From NCBI GenBank assembly GCA_000708835.1, contig DF237156.1, positions 80,075 to 144,074 on the forward strand: DNA of 64,000 nt. Reading direction: 5' to 3'. Shown in pieces: positions 49,949 to 62,100 of the stretch. The DNA is from Klebsormidium nitens (Eukaryota; Streptophyta; Klebsormidiophyceae; Klebsormidiales; Klebsormidiaceae). The position numbers and the translations under genes were made by a program. Every line of letters starts with the position of its first letter. Within the stretch, counting starts at the first letter, position 1. The notes beneath the pieces were generated by a model. It searched no databases. It saw only the letters and a program-made list of their open reading frames with translations, and was not told the origin of the DNA.

Positions 49949-52090
49949 CTACAGCCGTATGCAACTCTCGCATCTTTCTTTTCCCGCCGCCCTGGCTCTC
50001 TCACAACTCCCCTCGCTCATATCGTCGTTTGCTGAGCCGTTTGCCAGAAGGGGACAACCCCTCGTGACGTGATAATGGTCGCCGGATTGTTTCCAATAGA
50101 TCGTCATTGTTTGAAGGACTCGGTTCGCTCGGCCAATTTGGGCTTCCAGATAGACGACCTGAGCACAACATGAGAAATCGTCAGGAACCCTTGAGCGTGC
50201 ATGATCAATGAACGACCTTTTGAACCTATGACAATTGGGCCTTTTACCCAGCATAAAGGAAGGAGGGTACAAGAGACGTACCCTTGATTTCTGTCCTACC
50301 CGGCCCGGTGTGCTCGCTTGCGATGCAAAGCTGATTTTTTGATGCTTTGAATCAGAAGAGAACCGGATCGAATCTTGTAACAACGCGCCACTTAAAAGTT
50401 CTGAAACGTGAATCTCACACCATCATGAAATAGATGCACGAGAAACATTGTCGCCCACGTAATCGTCATCTAGCTAACATCGGCCATCAGAAGTCTCGGC
50501 TGCATGCGCTCTGGCCCTCTAAGTCTTGGGAAAAAGCAGCTTGAATGGAGCACTTGCAGCGTTTGGCAGCTCTATCATAATCCTTTGCCTTATGTTTTGT
50601 AGAAAGTGTTTTGGCTTTGTTCCAGTGGAGTTTCTGGATGCGCCTCGCGTATTTGACTTGCTGACATAAAAGCAAGCCGCAGATGTGGACACCTCGCAGA
50701 CATTCAGGACGTCAGAAGAATGCGTTTATTCAATGTCCAATTCAGCCTCTGCACCAAAAGAAGGTACTAAGGGAGATGTCACCTGACTTCTGAGACTAGC
50801 CACTTCCGCGGAGAGTACTGCAGAGTTCCGGTTGAGCGCAATCAGCAACGCGGTCTCCAGTTGGGAATTAGATCGGTGCACTCGTTCCAGCTGTTCCAGT
50901 TGCTCGAGTAAGGTCTCGGAAGCGGTCTCGCCAGGGAGAAAACCAAACTGCCCCGGAGGTCGAAGGAGGAGCATCCCCTGACCCGAAAACGGGCCCTGCG
51001 ACAGAAGGCGAAGTTCGATCACGCTGCTTGAAGGAAACGCCCTTTGCTGATCTGCTTGATGAGACGTACTCGCTAAGTGGGCAGAAAAGAAGAGCAAGCA
51101 TGGATGTTGCTATGAGATTCTGCTCCATTCGATGCCAATGTCACTGAAGTTCAAGGGACATACTTAGAGTGCGAAACGATGAGGCTTGCAGAGTCTGCGA
51201 AGGAGCTGGTTGAGCACATCGCGATGAGCCCATCTTCAGCGTTTCGTTTAATTTGTTTCGTGTTTTGGACTGCGAAGTCAGCTTGCTGATTACAGCACAA
51301 GCTTTTCGCTGGCATTTTATTAACCACCTTGCACGCGGTTAGTACGTCTCCAGTTCATCCTGTGCTTCAACAGCAACGCATGAAGGTATCACACTCGGGT
51401 GAAGACCTAGTGGCTGATCCGAGGCGTATGTTGTGCGTCCTTTACCGGACTAGAATGGAACCGCATAAATCCCAGGCGAATGACAGCTGGCAGACCCGAG
51501 ATGAAGCCGGCCAGGCTGTTAAATGACGTGACGCGATGCATGTTTAAAGACAAAAATTGCTTGCCGTTGCTTCTTGCAGAAAGGGCGTCCCTTCTCGTAC
51601 TGGTGTGAAGTGTGGAGTTCCAATCCCTTCCTTTGTTGCTGCACCATCGGATGAAACACACCGGTTGCCAAAGCTTCCAGACCCAGATCCACAAAAGATG
51701 TTTTGGTTCTTTTAGTTCAATATGAACCCTATGATACTTTGACTGATCTCTCCTTTTTCCCCCGTTTGACAGCGTCCAGTCAGGCTCCCTTCAAAACGGA
51801 AGGGCGACGTGTTTCTAGAAATCCTCAGATCCCAGATGAAAAGACATCAATACATCATGCAGCCTAAAGCACTTTGATCTTGTTCCTAATCTCTGCAAGT
51901 GGACTACCATAGCACGCCCATGAGTCGGCGTCAGATCGCTTCTCAGTGCTCGGAACGTGAGTTCTTACCTTCGAGATCAGTGGGAGCCCGCTGTTCCAGA
52001 TCGACCCCTGGATGTTCATCTTTGCCCGTGACTGCAAAGGACCATTCACCAGAGCGCTCGATTCCTTCGGCCATAGCGCACGGGCATCAC
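49949..52090 (-). CDS. Coiled-coil protein with C-terminal YHV/Cys motif, second gene (5' end unresolved)
   Basis: Three exons are supported by splice phase: 52090-51969 (entered in phase 1), 50995-50783 and 50158-49949 (both phase 0). Exon 2 encodes a Gly/Pro-rich lead (GPFSGQGMLLLRPPGQFGFL) and a leucine-rich coiled coil (LLEQLEQLERVHRSNSQLE), exon 3 encodes VYLEAQIGRANRVLQ, then YW, HYHVTRGCPLLA and the terminal ERCESCIRL. The coiled coil followed by YW-YHV-C...C-x-x-C parallels the gene at 45740-47961, with an extra intron. The first listed exon is the least certain, and no start codon was found, so an upstream exon is missing. Function unknown. Confidence 0.45.
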
Positions 52091-54115
52091 CTGAATTGAA
52101 TTCAGAGATTTTGCGAAGGGCGATTTGAAGAAAAGACTTGCTTGAACACACGCAAGCAATTTAATTTTAAGAAGAGGTAAGATGCCAGAGTTAAGAAAGG
52201 CGCCCCTTTTACATACCTTTGAAGGTGGAGTTGCACATCCTAGCTAAAAGGAGACTGGGGCAAAAGCTTTGAGTAATGTGCAACTCCTAGCTTTCAGTAC
52301 TGCACAACCCAAATAGCCAGGCGACTCATAGATCTGCATGTCACGTCAAGAACACAGGCCGGAGCAGGCTTTGCATCTATATACGCGATTTGGAAAATGT
52401 TTACTACGTCATAAAACCGTATGCACTACGAATCAATTCTGCTTGGTAGTCAAATCATGCGAACCATCGTCTAGCACGAAATCGAAGCGGCCAGTGAGAG
52501 TGAGCGAGCTTGTTTAAGCTTGTCCATCCGGACATCGAGCTGCTTGAATCCTTATAACGCTTCCAAAGATCTTACCCTTAAAGATAGAACCCGCGGATTG
52601 AGGTAAAAAGAGCGTTCATCATAACCGCAATTTATTGAGGGAGATCTTCAATCAAAGCAAAACCAATCAGGGTGCCAACATCAGCGGAAGAACTACAGGA
52701 CAGACATTTTGCGAAAGAGGGGGCTGAATCGAAAACACGCCCGGCGGCCGGCAAACGTCAATATTAATGTCCGTACACACGTGCGCCATTTGAGTCCTGC
52801 AAATCCACGTCAGCAGAAGGTCTACTGCAGGCCAGAGACACGTGTCAATGCGAGGGCCCCAATCATTGATATTTTCGGAAGTAAGCTGCAATAGGCTTGC
52901 TGCAATAGGCTTTTCCGACTGACTATAAGCTCTGGCGCAGACAGGTGAGCAAGCTGAGCATTTCAGTAGGGTTGCATGATTGTCCGTGGGTACGTAGGAG
53001 TAAGTTCAGAATGTAAAGACTGCTTGGAAGACAGCCGCATCCATATCCCTATCTACTCTCAGAAGCCCAGAACGTGCGAAGGAGCGCTCATCGATCGTTC
53101 CGACGCAGCTCTCCGCTCTCGACCTGCCCTCGCACCACCTCGTTTACCTCTGCTCCCTTCCCCTCGATTCGAAACTCGTTCAATAAGCGCCTCGTCTGTG
53201 TCCACGTCGCGCTTCCGAGATGGCGCCATTCGCCGGCGCCCCGGCCAATATTTCAGAAAAGCAGATTCAGACGGCTGCTCGATCGCCCAGATTAGCAATC
53301 CAACAAGCTCTGCCCGGCTCCGGCACGGTCCACGGGTCACTTCTGCCACCTTGGAGTCTGATTTTGAGGATACACGCTGATTGAGAAGAAAGAAGTTTCA
53401 TTTTGGAGATTCGAGGCGGCCATCCAGCTGCCAACGGACTGGCCCCCCTCGTGTAACAGCGTGGTTTGTGTCTACGAACTGCCAGAATCGTGCGGGGCTA
53501 ACAATCTATGCTAAAGCCGTCGTCACTGAGGGTTCGAGCGGTGGACCGCTGTCTCGCTCGAGGGAGTAGAATTAGGCAAGGCCCTGAGCGCTTTCGGGAA
53601 AACGGCGATCCACACGAAGGCAGTAAAGTATTCCCCGACGTGCAAGAATTCCGAGGTCCCCATTGTTGAGGTTTTGCATGTTCGCGCGCAGTACTAGACG
53701 ATTAGTTCTCACAGGCCATCGTAACCCAGCTGGGGTCCAACGTTGATGATTTGAGTTACTCCTGTGAGCTGCTAAGCTTTCGGGGTGACCCTTCTCTTTG
53801 AGGGATTATGCTCGTGTCGTCAAACGTTTGTCAAGTCCGCACTCTGCTGCTTCTTGCGACTGCATGAGTACAGCTTTACAGCCTTGTACTGAGAGCCCTG
53901 AAAGACAGCAGCTTTGATAACATACAGAAAAGAGTATCTACATACCAAAGCAGTGGCCTTTACGTGTCACTTTTGCGCCGTTTACAACCCGATGCTTTCA
54001 AAAAACTCAATTCCGCACACTTTCAAAACTTTTGTAATTCTGATCTCTTGCCACAAAGTTAAGCGGCCCTCTTGGAGCTCAATTGGTCGTTCTCGGCTCA
54101 CAGCGCCGTTCAGAG
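52091..54115. other. Spacer and 5' flank of the Cys-rich tandem pair
   Basis: Minus-strand frame 53059-53349 (a GTG-start, Arg-rich reading) and its plus-strand shadow are open, but nothing identifies a gene. From about 53690 to 54115 the sequence is a diverged copy of 58780-59183 (shared CTGCTGCTTCTTGCGACTGCAT-type tract), the promoter side of the second Cys-rich gene. At the TATA position of that gene (TATAAAAG) this copy reads TTTACAAC. Confidence 0.45.
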
Positions 54116-56600
54116 ATGGCTTCCGGGACGATTGTCGCTTTCCTGACCTACTTATGGTCGGCGTCTTCGGGGCGGAGGTGGGTTATGACTGCTTTTTTCA
54201 ATCTGCATGGTATGAGAAAACGAGCTGTTAGCATCTTCGTGCAACTGAATTCTATATTCCTATGATTAGATGAGTCCGCTCTGGAAGCAAAGTCCGGAAA
54301 ATTGAAAAGGGAAAGCCCCTTATGGGCTTTTGAGTCACTGGTGTTCCCTTTCTCGTTCTCTGCTTTCCGGTCTTTGACGCGCGCTTTGGTTACGACCGAA
54401 AGGTTATTGTAGTCCACTTAGCCTGTCATCGTTCAATTAAGTCGGGTACTGTCTTTCGGTCGGGCACAGAGATGACTCAAGTTGCCATACATCAGGTCAA
54501 CCAACGTGCGCCATTCCTCCAATTATGTTTACCCCTGTATAATATCGTCTCCAACGCAAGCCCCTAAACGTGCTGCAATGCATTCTGCTGTTAATTGAGC
54601 ATCACATCTCGTATTGCAGTAACTTTCAAACTGACAGGTGTCCGCCAGTCTCGCCCTCACCCAGTCGGGCGGAGGTGCCGCCACTCAGCCCCGCCACACT
54701 AGTTCCACCGGCTCCCGCAAACTGCTCCAAGGTGAGCTTGGGCACTACAGCAACCCCTCGCTCCTGTTCGCTTCTACAATTGGTTGAGAGGAATCACCTG
54801 CAGTCAACCTGAACAGAAAGACCTGCTTTCAAATGACAAGCGCAACACGCGCGAACGGTGTAATTGCGGTTAGAGCCTTGTCCCTATCGATGTCCGTCCT
54901 GTTCCGTGCAAAGTCGACCGGAAGAACCTTTTACTTTCGCGCCTAGTAATTGCCCTGCTTCATGTCATTGATCAATTATCTTACACTCTCCTCGCAGTGC
55001 TCCCCCCCCGGTACGTCTGCTTGCAGGCGGGATTAAACCCGTGCGTGCTAGCGCCAGACTCTCCTCTTCTGCCAGTACTAGTTCCCGCTATAATTCCCGC
55101 GAATTTTACATTTTGCTGCCCCGCGCCACCTATGGTCTCCCCGCAAGCCACGGCCGCCCTGCCGGGTTACTGCCCCCCCTACACAAGAGCTTCGCAGCTT
55201 TTCGAGCTCTGCGCCTCTGCGTCCCCGGTCACCGGTCTTCCCCCAGTCACGCCAGCGCCCACTCCGAGTACTCCCGGAGGTGCGGTTCGAGTTCTGCGCC
55301 ATGCAACATCCCAATATTTGTCCCGCATCGCTTTCCGGGATCGCCCCGTTTCCAACTTTCGCAATCCTGTGCGCAATGATGAGAACGCATGGGGCCTTCT
55401 TATATCATGCACCCCTGTTTGTTGGATGCTCCTTGCACTGACGGCTTCCGATTCTTAGAGCGATCACTCTCCTTGTCAACAGCCACAGCGTCAACAATGG
55501 TGAAAACGCACGTAGACCTGCTTCGACGGGTTTGATTTTTTCTCCCCCTTCAAATCCCGAAGTTCCGTCCTCGCGTTCGGAGCGCACGGCCTTCGTTTAT
55601 AGAACATCGTCCCTTTCAATCTCCATCTTGTTCCGGTAAAAGTTGAACTGTTCACTTCGCGTCTAGTTGCCCTGATTCATGTCATTAACGAATCTTTAAA
55701 ACTCTCCTTGCAGAGCTCCCCCCCGGCTCCGTCTGCTCGGAGGGATTGAACCCCTGCCGGTTAGAACCACTTTCTCCTCTGAGTGGATACTTCTCGAGCG
55801 TTCCGAATGTCAGATTTTGCTGCGGGCCACCGACGATCTCACCGCAAGCCGCGGCCGGCCTGCCGGTTTACTGCCCCGTCAGAGCTTTTTCGGACCTTGA
55901 CCTCAACTGTGCATCACCGTTCCTGGCCACTCTTCCCCAAGTCACGCCAACGCCCACCCCGGGTATACCAGGTGCGGTTCGAGTTCTGCGCCATGCAATA
56001 TCCAAACGCTTTCCGGAATCGACACGTTTTGACTCTCAACAATTCTGTGCGCAATGCATGATACGCCTGTGGCCTTCTTATGACATGCATCTCTGATTTG
56101 TCAATTGTTCCTTGCAATGACGTCTCCCGATTCTTTGAGTGATCGTTCTTATTGTCCAAAGCCCGGGGACAAAAGGCACAGCGTAGAAAAAGGTTACAAT
56201 GCAGGAAGAGCTACTTCGACGGGTTTGGTTTCTGTCTCGCTTTTCTACTTCTAGAATTCCGACCCCGTGTTTGGAGCGCGTCCGGCCCCAAGCTGTTCCT
56301 CGCTCACTCTCGTTGCACTTCGACTAGCCGGTTAGCTTTTTGTCTCGACAGCGACAAAACCCTCATACGTACCGCGAGTAACCCCAAAACCTAACCCACA
56401 AAATCCAAAACTCTTCCCTCCAGTCTCTATACCCACAAATCCCTAAACTCACAAAACCCTGCCATTCCGCAGTTGTATGCCCGGCGAACTCCACCGCCTG
56501 TATCTTTCCGGGCCAGAACCCGAACGGCCAGCCTGTCTGCTGCCCGGGGACTACTTGCCCGGCCGCTTTGAACATGATGATCAACTGCAGTCCTCTTTAG
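54116..56600 (+). CDS. Secreted six-cysteine modular protein, upstream tandem copy
   Basis: Exons: signal exon from 54116, then 54638-54731, 54998-55279, 55714-55971 and 56473-56600, the last four joined in phase 1. Three modules share the pattern C-x6/7-C-x(n)-CC-x(n)-C-x(n)-C: VCLQAGLNPC...FCC, VCSEGLNPC...FCCGPP and VCPANSTACIF...VCCPGTTC, linked by Thr/Pro stretches (VTPTPTPGIP). Modules 1 and 2 and their introns are recent duplicates. Exon 1 has lost one base relative to copy B (59184), so the orthologous donor at 54178 gives the wrong phase. A donor four bases downstream (TGG/GTTATG, exon end 54181) restores the frame and would give 275 residues with a usable signal sequence. The TATA box is degraded. 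The gene may be expressed weakly or be decaying. It is probably an extracellular or wall protein; I know of no family name. Confidence 0.65.
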
Positions 56601-57231
56601 GAGAGCAGTGCCAGCCGTCGAAGGGCTCGGCGGAGGCTACGGTTAAAAAAGCGCTGGACGGCCGGAGAACTTGACCTCAATCGTTGGAGTGAAGTTCGGG
56701 GGAACGCTTGGAACATGCTTTTCCGCATTAGTTCGTTTGTGTACCGTAGGGAGAGTCTGTAGACTCTAAGAATTGGCCGTGATTTCCAGGAGTGATATGG
56801 AAGCAGTCTTTTAGGAGTCGCTGCTAGTTGAGCTAGGATAAGCTGGGGCAGATCCTTGTAGCTGACAGTGTAGGTAACCATATATTCACGACGTTGTCAT
56901 TCGATCGAAGATTGTGGAAATTGAAAACACGTTGTCAATCATTTTGCTCCCCTGTGTGCCACCGTCAATATACATACCGCGTTTGGTTACCTAGCTTTCA
57001 CTGAATGAACTTCAGCAGGAAAGCTTCAAAGCGCTTCAAAAGTGGATGAATTTTGCAGACTCCGAGCGGCATGTATAATCTTCCACTGATCATGCTTGAG
57101 AGGACGTTTGGAAGATAAGGCGTAATGTTTGCACAGACAGCTTCATGTTCGGGTTCCGTTGTTATCACCAGCTAGTATGCCGCCGGTACTGTCCTGTTGT
57201 CTTGTGCGTTTTTGCTGGACGTTCCACATGC
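56601..57231. other. Spacer without a recognisable gene
   Basis: It covers the 3' flank of the first Cys-rich gene. The minus-strand frame 56597-56881 has no features. Nothing else seen. Confidence 0.35.
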
Positions 57232-57931
57232 ATGAGTTTACCCAGGCGAACACCAGAGGATTCTCAGCCGGTGAAGGCAAACGGGCTTCTCAAACAAAAC
57301 GACGGAAACCCTGCCGTTGAAAATACTGCCCAAGCCGAGGCGTTTCTCTTTGTTATGCATATGGCAAATATCCTTTGCCGCCTCTTTAGAAAGAGGCGAA
57401 ACCGATCAAATTTCCTTTTAGCCAAACTTGCCAGAGGTTGAAGCAATCGGAGCCGATTTGCTTGCTTCCATCGTCATAGCACCAAAAGAAGCGACACAGA
57501 ATACTAATCAAGCGGGAAGACCAGACAGCATCCAGAATCGATCTTTTGATTTGTACCAAAGGCTTCCAAGGATTCTATTTCGTCTTAGCTACATGTCACT
57601 TACAGCGTCGAAGACTGGTATCCGTGCCGATCTGCCATTCAAAATCCACGGCCGCACATGCTTCGAGCAGCTTACTTTCCTTACTGGGAATCCGAAGTAG
57701 TTTGCGGAGGCTTCCAAAGGCATTGCCGTTGAAGAAGCAGAAGAGCAGAAAATTTGCAATGCAGAATTTGCCGCTTTCGTGCAGAAGACTTTGTACGGAT
57801 CACTTAGATTAGAAGTAGATGCGATGAACCCAGGGTTTCAGAAGTTTAGCGGGGCACCTTCGAGAGTGCGCGGGCGGCCGCGTGGCCGGGCCGCAAACAA
57901 GCCAAGCTCGAACGGCCCGAATTTCGTATAA
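57232..57931 (+). CDS. Weak candidate: short protein with a C-terminal AT-hook
   Basis: An open segment starting MSLPRRTPEDSQPVK (57232-57351) can splice at TTT/GTTATG to an acceptor at 57421 (PNLPEVEAIGADLLASIVIA), and a further open segment from 57712 (EASKGIAVEEAEEQKI) runs to a stop at 57931 through RVRGRPRGRAANK. The last motif is a textbook AT-hook core (RGRP flanked by basic residues) for minor-groove binding of AT-rich DNA. The junction between the second and third segments is not resolved and the donors are poor, so this may be a decayed gene or chance. It lies between the two Cys-rich copies and would not share their function. Confidence 0.28.
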
Positions 57932-59062
57932 GCCAGCGTGTCGGAGCTTGAAAATTTTCAATCCAAAACAACGCCAAGCGTCCACACGCTACTCCGAACC
58001 TTCAAATAATATCTGGCGCAACCAAACGAGGACGCCCCGTATCCGCAGAACTGTTTCGGTTCTCGTTGTCGATGATCTGTAGGAGCTCGCTTGGAAGCAC
58101 TTACTGCTTTGAAGGACAGCCGCCATCAATATTGCATTGTGTTCCACAAGATCCTCATTAATCCTAGAATCTTGTGCTTACTTTCTCGTATCCATCTCGT
58201 CAACCTCTGATTTCTTCCCCTCGCAGTACCTCGTTCAAATATCATAGCGTCTCGTACGAGGATAGGCGCTCAGCCGGCTAGCTAGGATTGGTGCCCCGGC
58301 CCATCATGGTAACGAAGTGCGGACTGACATGGATGCTGATGGGTCTTACTTCCCGATGACCTCTACCCGGCTCTTTCTGCTATTTGCAGATCTTAAAGTT
58401 CTGACAAATATTTCCAAGCCAAAATTGAAGAGGAAATCTCATTTGGGCGTATCTAAGCCGTCCAGTGCCAACTATCGGACGGCCCATTTTCGTGGAAAAA
58501 GGCGAGAAAGCTGTGAGTGGCCAGATATCAAGATTTTGTCGCTCCAAGCGCCGTACGAAACAAACATTTCCCAGGTATCCTTTTCTCACATTGGGCGCTA
58601 GCGCCCTTTATTCGAGAGAGTGGGATTGCTGCAACTCAAGCACGACGCTTTACAGCGCTTCCGCGCGTCGGAGAACCCATTGGGGCCCAAAAGTGAATCC
58701 CGACGGACGGGAGCATTAGACTCAGAATCCGAGGGCCCGGTTCGTGGGCTCTCAAATACTAAGGACGTGCGAGCGCTTACACTAGGGAGTCCTTTCTCGC
58801 CAGGCCGTCGCAATGCCTGGCTGGCCTCCAACGTTGCGCACTGACGTCGATCATGTGAACACCCCACTCTCCGAGGGACTCTGCTCTTCGAAGGCTCCTG
58901 TCTGTGTCCATAAGCATGGTCACGGCCGCATCCTGCTGCTGCTTGCGACCGCATCGGTAAGCCTTTGTCCACTCTTCTCGAGTGCCCTGACAAACAGCTG
59001 CTTGGCGAACCATACTGACGCGAGTGCAATGCAGTGGGCTCAAAGCTCCACGTTCTTTCGGG
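57932..59062. other. Spacer and promoter side of the second Cys-rich gene
   Basis: From about 58780 this is the better-preserved version of the 5' flank found before the first copy. No exon was recognised; minus-strand frames 58598-59098 and 58777-59115 are unsupported. Confidence 0.4.
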
Positions 59063-59070
59063 TATAAAAG
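59063..59070 (+). promoter_or_regulatory. TATA box of the second Cys-rich gene
   Basis: TATAAAAG, 114 bases before the ATG at 59184, in the duplicated promoter segment. The same position in the first copy is degraded. Confidence 0.6.
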
Positions 59071-59183
59071 TCGTGTTCTGCATAAGGAGGCCACACAAGT
59101 TCCGAAGCCCATCAAAGCTGATTGCTCGCTACAGCTGTAAGCCGCCTCCGATCATTTCCAGTCGCCAAGCGCGCCGTTAGAAG

Positions 59184-62100
59184 ATGGCTTCCGGGGCGAT
59201 CGTCGCTGTCCTTGGCTTGCTTCTGATGGGCGTCTTTGGAGCGGAGGTGAGTCGTGACCTCTTTCCTATTTTTGGTTCGGAAACCAAAGACAACCTTTGA
59301 GTTGTAGTATTTTCTAAGTAGCACGCACAATTTTTAAAGCGAGTTCGATCTGCTTTCGACCAAGCCTACTCAGGCAACAAAAAAAGGGAGTGCAACCCTG
59401 TGATAGTGCTTTTTGGGCGTTAAGAGTTATTGAGAACGATTACCTTGCGTCCTCTTCTGTAGGCGCTCTTTGATTGAAAGCTTTTCACGTCCATTGAAGA
59501 AGTTTACAATCATTTATCCAGGTTTAACCTCGATGGCTTGACTACGATTTCTGGGCTAATTGCCTTCAGTTGCTATCTAGTTGTCAAGTTCTCCCTTAAA
59601 AATACTCAGACCTAGACAACCTATGTATGCATACGCATCGACAGCTATGCGTCCGCGTATCCTTTTATCCTTGTTAATCTGGCAATCTGCATTAGTCGCC
59701 CCTGCTTGGCTTCAAAAGTAATGAAAGTTTCTCATTTCTGACAGGTGTCCGGCGGTCTCGTCCTCACTCAGGCGGGCGGTGATGCCGCCGCTCAGCCCAT
59801 CGAGTCTAGCACTGGCATTCCCCGCAAGCTGCTGCAAGGTATTATTAAGCACTGCAAACGTTCCTCTAATTTGTGTCCTTGATGTTTTTTTCCTTGATGA
59901 ATGCTGTCCCTTGACTCCGACCAGCGAAAGGCGCCTGAATAGAACTCTCAAATGAAAAGGGCCTCCGACGCCTTTTGCACTAGGTCGTCCTGTGTTCCTG
60001 TTACATGACGCCTTTTGTGCTAAATCGTTCCATATTCCTGTTACATGACGTCAAAATGAAGGAACGTTAACGTTGCTTTCGACTGTCCGTCTCAAGTTCC
60101 ATGTCAAATTTCTCACGAAGTGATTCTTCACTCCTCGTCGCAGGCCCCCCGGTCATCTGCGCGGTGGGACTCACGGTGTGCACCGTCTCGGCGCAGCTCC
60201 AAGTAGCGCTGGGGACACGTTTCTCGACCTCCCAAGTGTGTTGCCTGGGGGCTATCTGCCCGACCGGTCTGGGGGCGACCGTCAGACGGTGCGTCTCGCC
60301 CCTGACCCCTACCCCGACGCCGACTCCGACTCCCACGCCCAGCCCTACCCCTGGTCAGAACCCCTTTTCGCCTTTCACCCTTATGTTCGCGTTTTGATTG
60401 AAGTGGGGTCTTGTTGAGAACCCCTTTCTTCTTTTTTTCGCTCGCTTGATTGAAGTGGGGAGTGCAAAGCCTTTTTGAAACTCAAAACTGTTGATCCTGT
60501 TGGGTTTTGGAAGTCGAGACGCTGGAGCGGGCGATAAAGGACATGGTCATTGTGGGCGGCTCTGTCTTACCACTGCCATGCCCCCGATTTTTTGTGAAAC
60601 GGTGCTTCTAGAGAGTGTGAAGGACCTGAAAGTATTGCCAGGTGGGCTTCCGTCAAGCTTCTCTTCCCGCAATCGGATTTCAATGGTAATCATACATCTG
60701 GGTCAGTCGCTTGAGTTGCGTTTTTCCGGAACCTGGCTGCTTTTCGTTGACCGAGTCAAAATTGAAGCTCGGATGGAATCTAGCAGCCCGGTTCCTGATT
60801 TGCTTTTCTTCTTTTGGCGTTCCGCCCCAAGATAGAATGCCCCACTCTCTTCGTTCTTCCGCTCACCATCTCGCACTCTTCTACCCGGCCAGCTTCACCT
60901 TCCCGAAATCCCTACGACCCACAAAACGAAGACATCTCAAAACTCAAATCTTCGAAGCCTGAAAACTGGAGATCCGCAAGTTCCGAGGCTCTAAAACCTC
61001 CTTACCGCCCCTCAAAAACACTCCAAACCTTAAACCTCGAAACCCTTTCGTTCCTGAAGGTGTCTGCGGGGCGACCCTTACCCTCTGCACCTTCCCCGGC
61101 CAGAGTCAGTTCGCCGCGGCGGCCGTCAACATCCCGACGGTCGAGCTGTGCTGCCCGGAGACTCCTTGCCCGACCACTCTCGGCGTCGCGATTAATACGT
61201 GCAGCAGGCTCCCGACCCCTACCCCGACTCCGACTCCTACTCCGACCCCGAGTCCTACCCCCATTGCAACTACATGTGAGCTGTTTTCAGAATCCCGAGA
61301 ACCTATACGATGGCTCTATTTCTCGATTGAAGCTTCCATACTGCAGAAGGTTGCGAGACTACATGGCTTTTATGGGCGGTGTTTCGCCGATGGTGATTCG
61401 CCGTTCGTGAGACGCTATGGCCGCTCCCCACTCAATTGGCCCGAGCCCGAAACAGTTGAGTTGAAGGAACAGGTCGATCTGGTTTTCCTTTACGATTCTC
61501 GGATCAGAATACTGTCGCGTCCTTATGTTTGAGAGCACTTTCTTACTGACCGTTAGATTCTTAAAATTAAGACTGTTCACCAACAATATCACCCTCCTGA
61601 TCTGCCCGGTGGTTCCCGATAAATCCTAACTACACAAGCTGTCCCTCCTCTTGCCGCTTTGCATAATTAAATATCGAAACCCACTCATAACCCGCCTGTT
61701 ATAACCGATTTGCAGCTGCCGGGTGCCCCGTCGGCAGCTGCCTGTGCCCGGCGAACGCCCCAAGACTGCGCCTCACGGTTTTGACCTGCTGCAGGCTGAG
61801 CGTCTGTCCTTGCCTACTCTATCAGGCAAACCCGCTTCTAACCCGTCTCTAACCCGCTTGCAGCTTCCGGGTGCCCCATTGGCAGGCTAATGTGCCCGGC
61901 GAACTCTCCCAGACTGAGCCTCACGTCCTTCTCCTGCTGCAAACTGAATAAATGTCTTGCCCTTGCATAATCCATCCTGAAAACCCGCTCCTAAACCGTC
62001 TCTAACCCATCTGCAGCTGCCGGGTGCCCCATCGGCAGCCTCCTGTGCCCGGCGAACTCTCCCAGACTGGGCTTCACGTTTTTAACCTGCTGCAAGCTGA

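Noticed and set aside
53059-53349. Arg-rich minus-strand frame
   Set aside because: It has a GTG start in this frame, low-complexity basic composition and no splice partners. Overlapping plus-strand frames are open too, as expected of GC-rich sequence.
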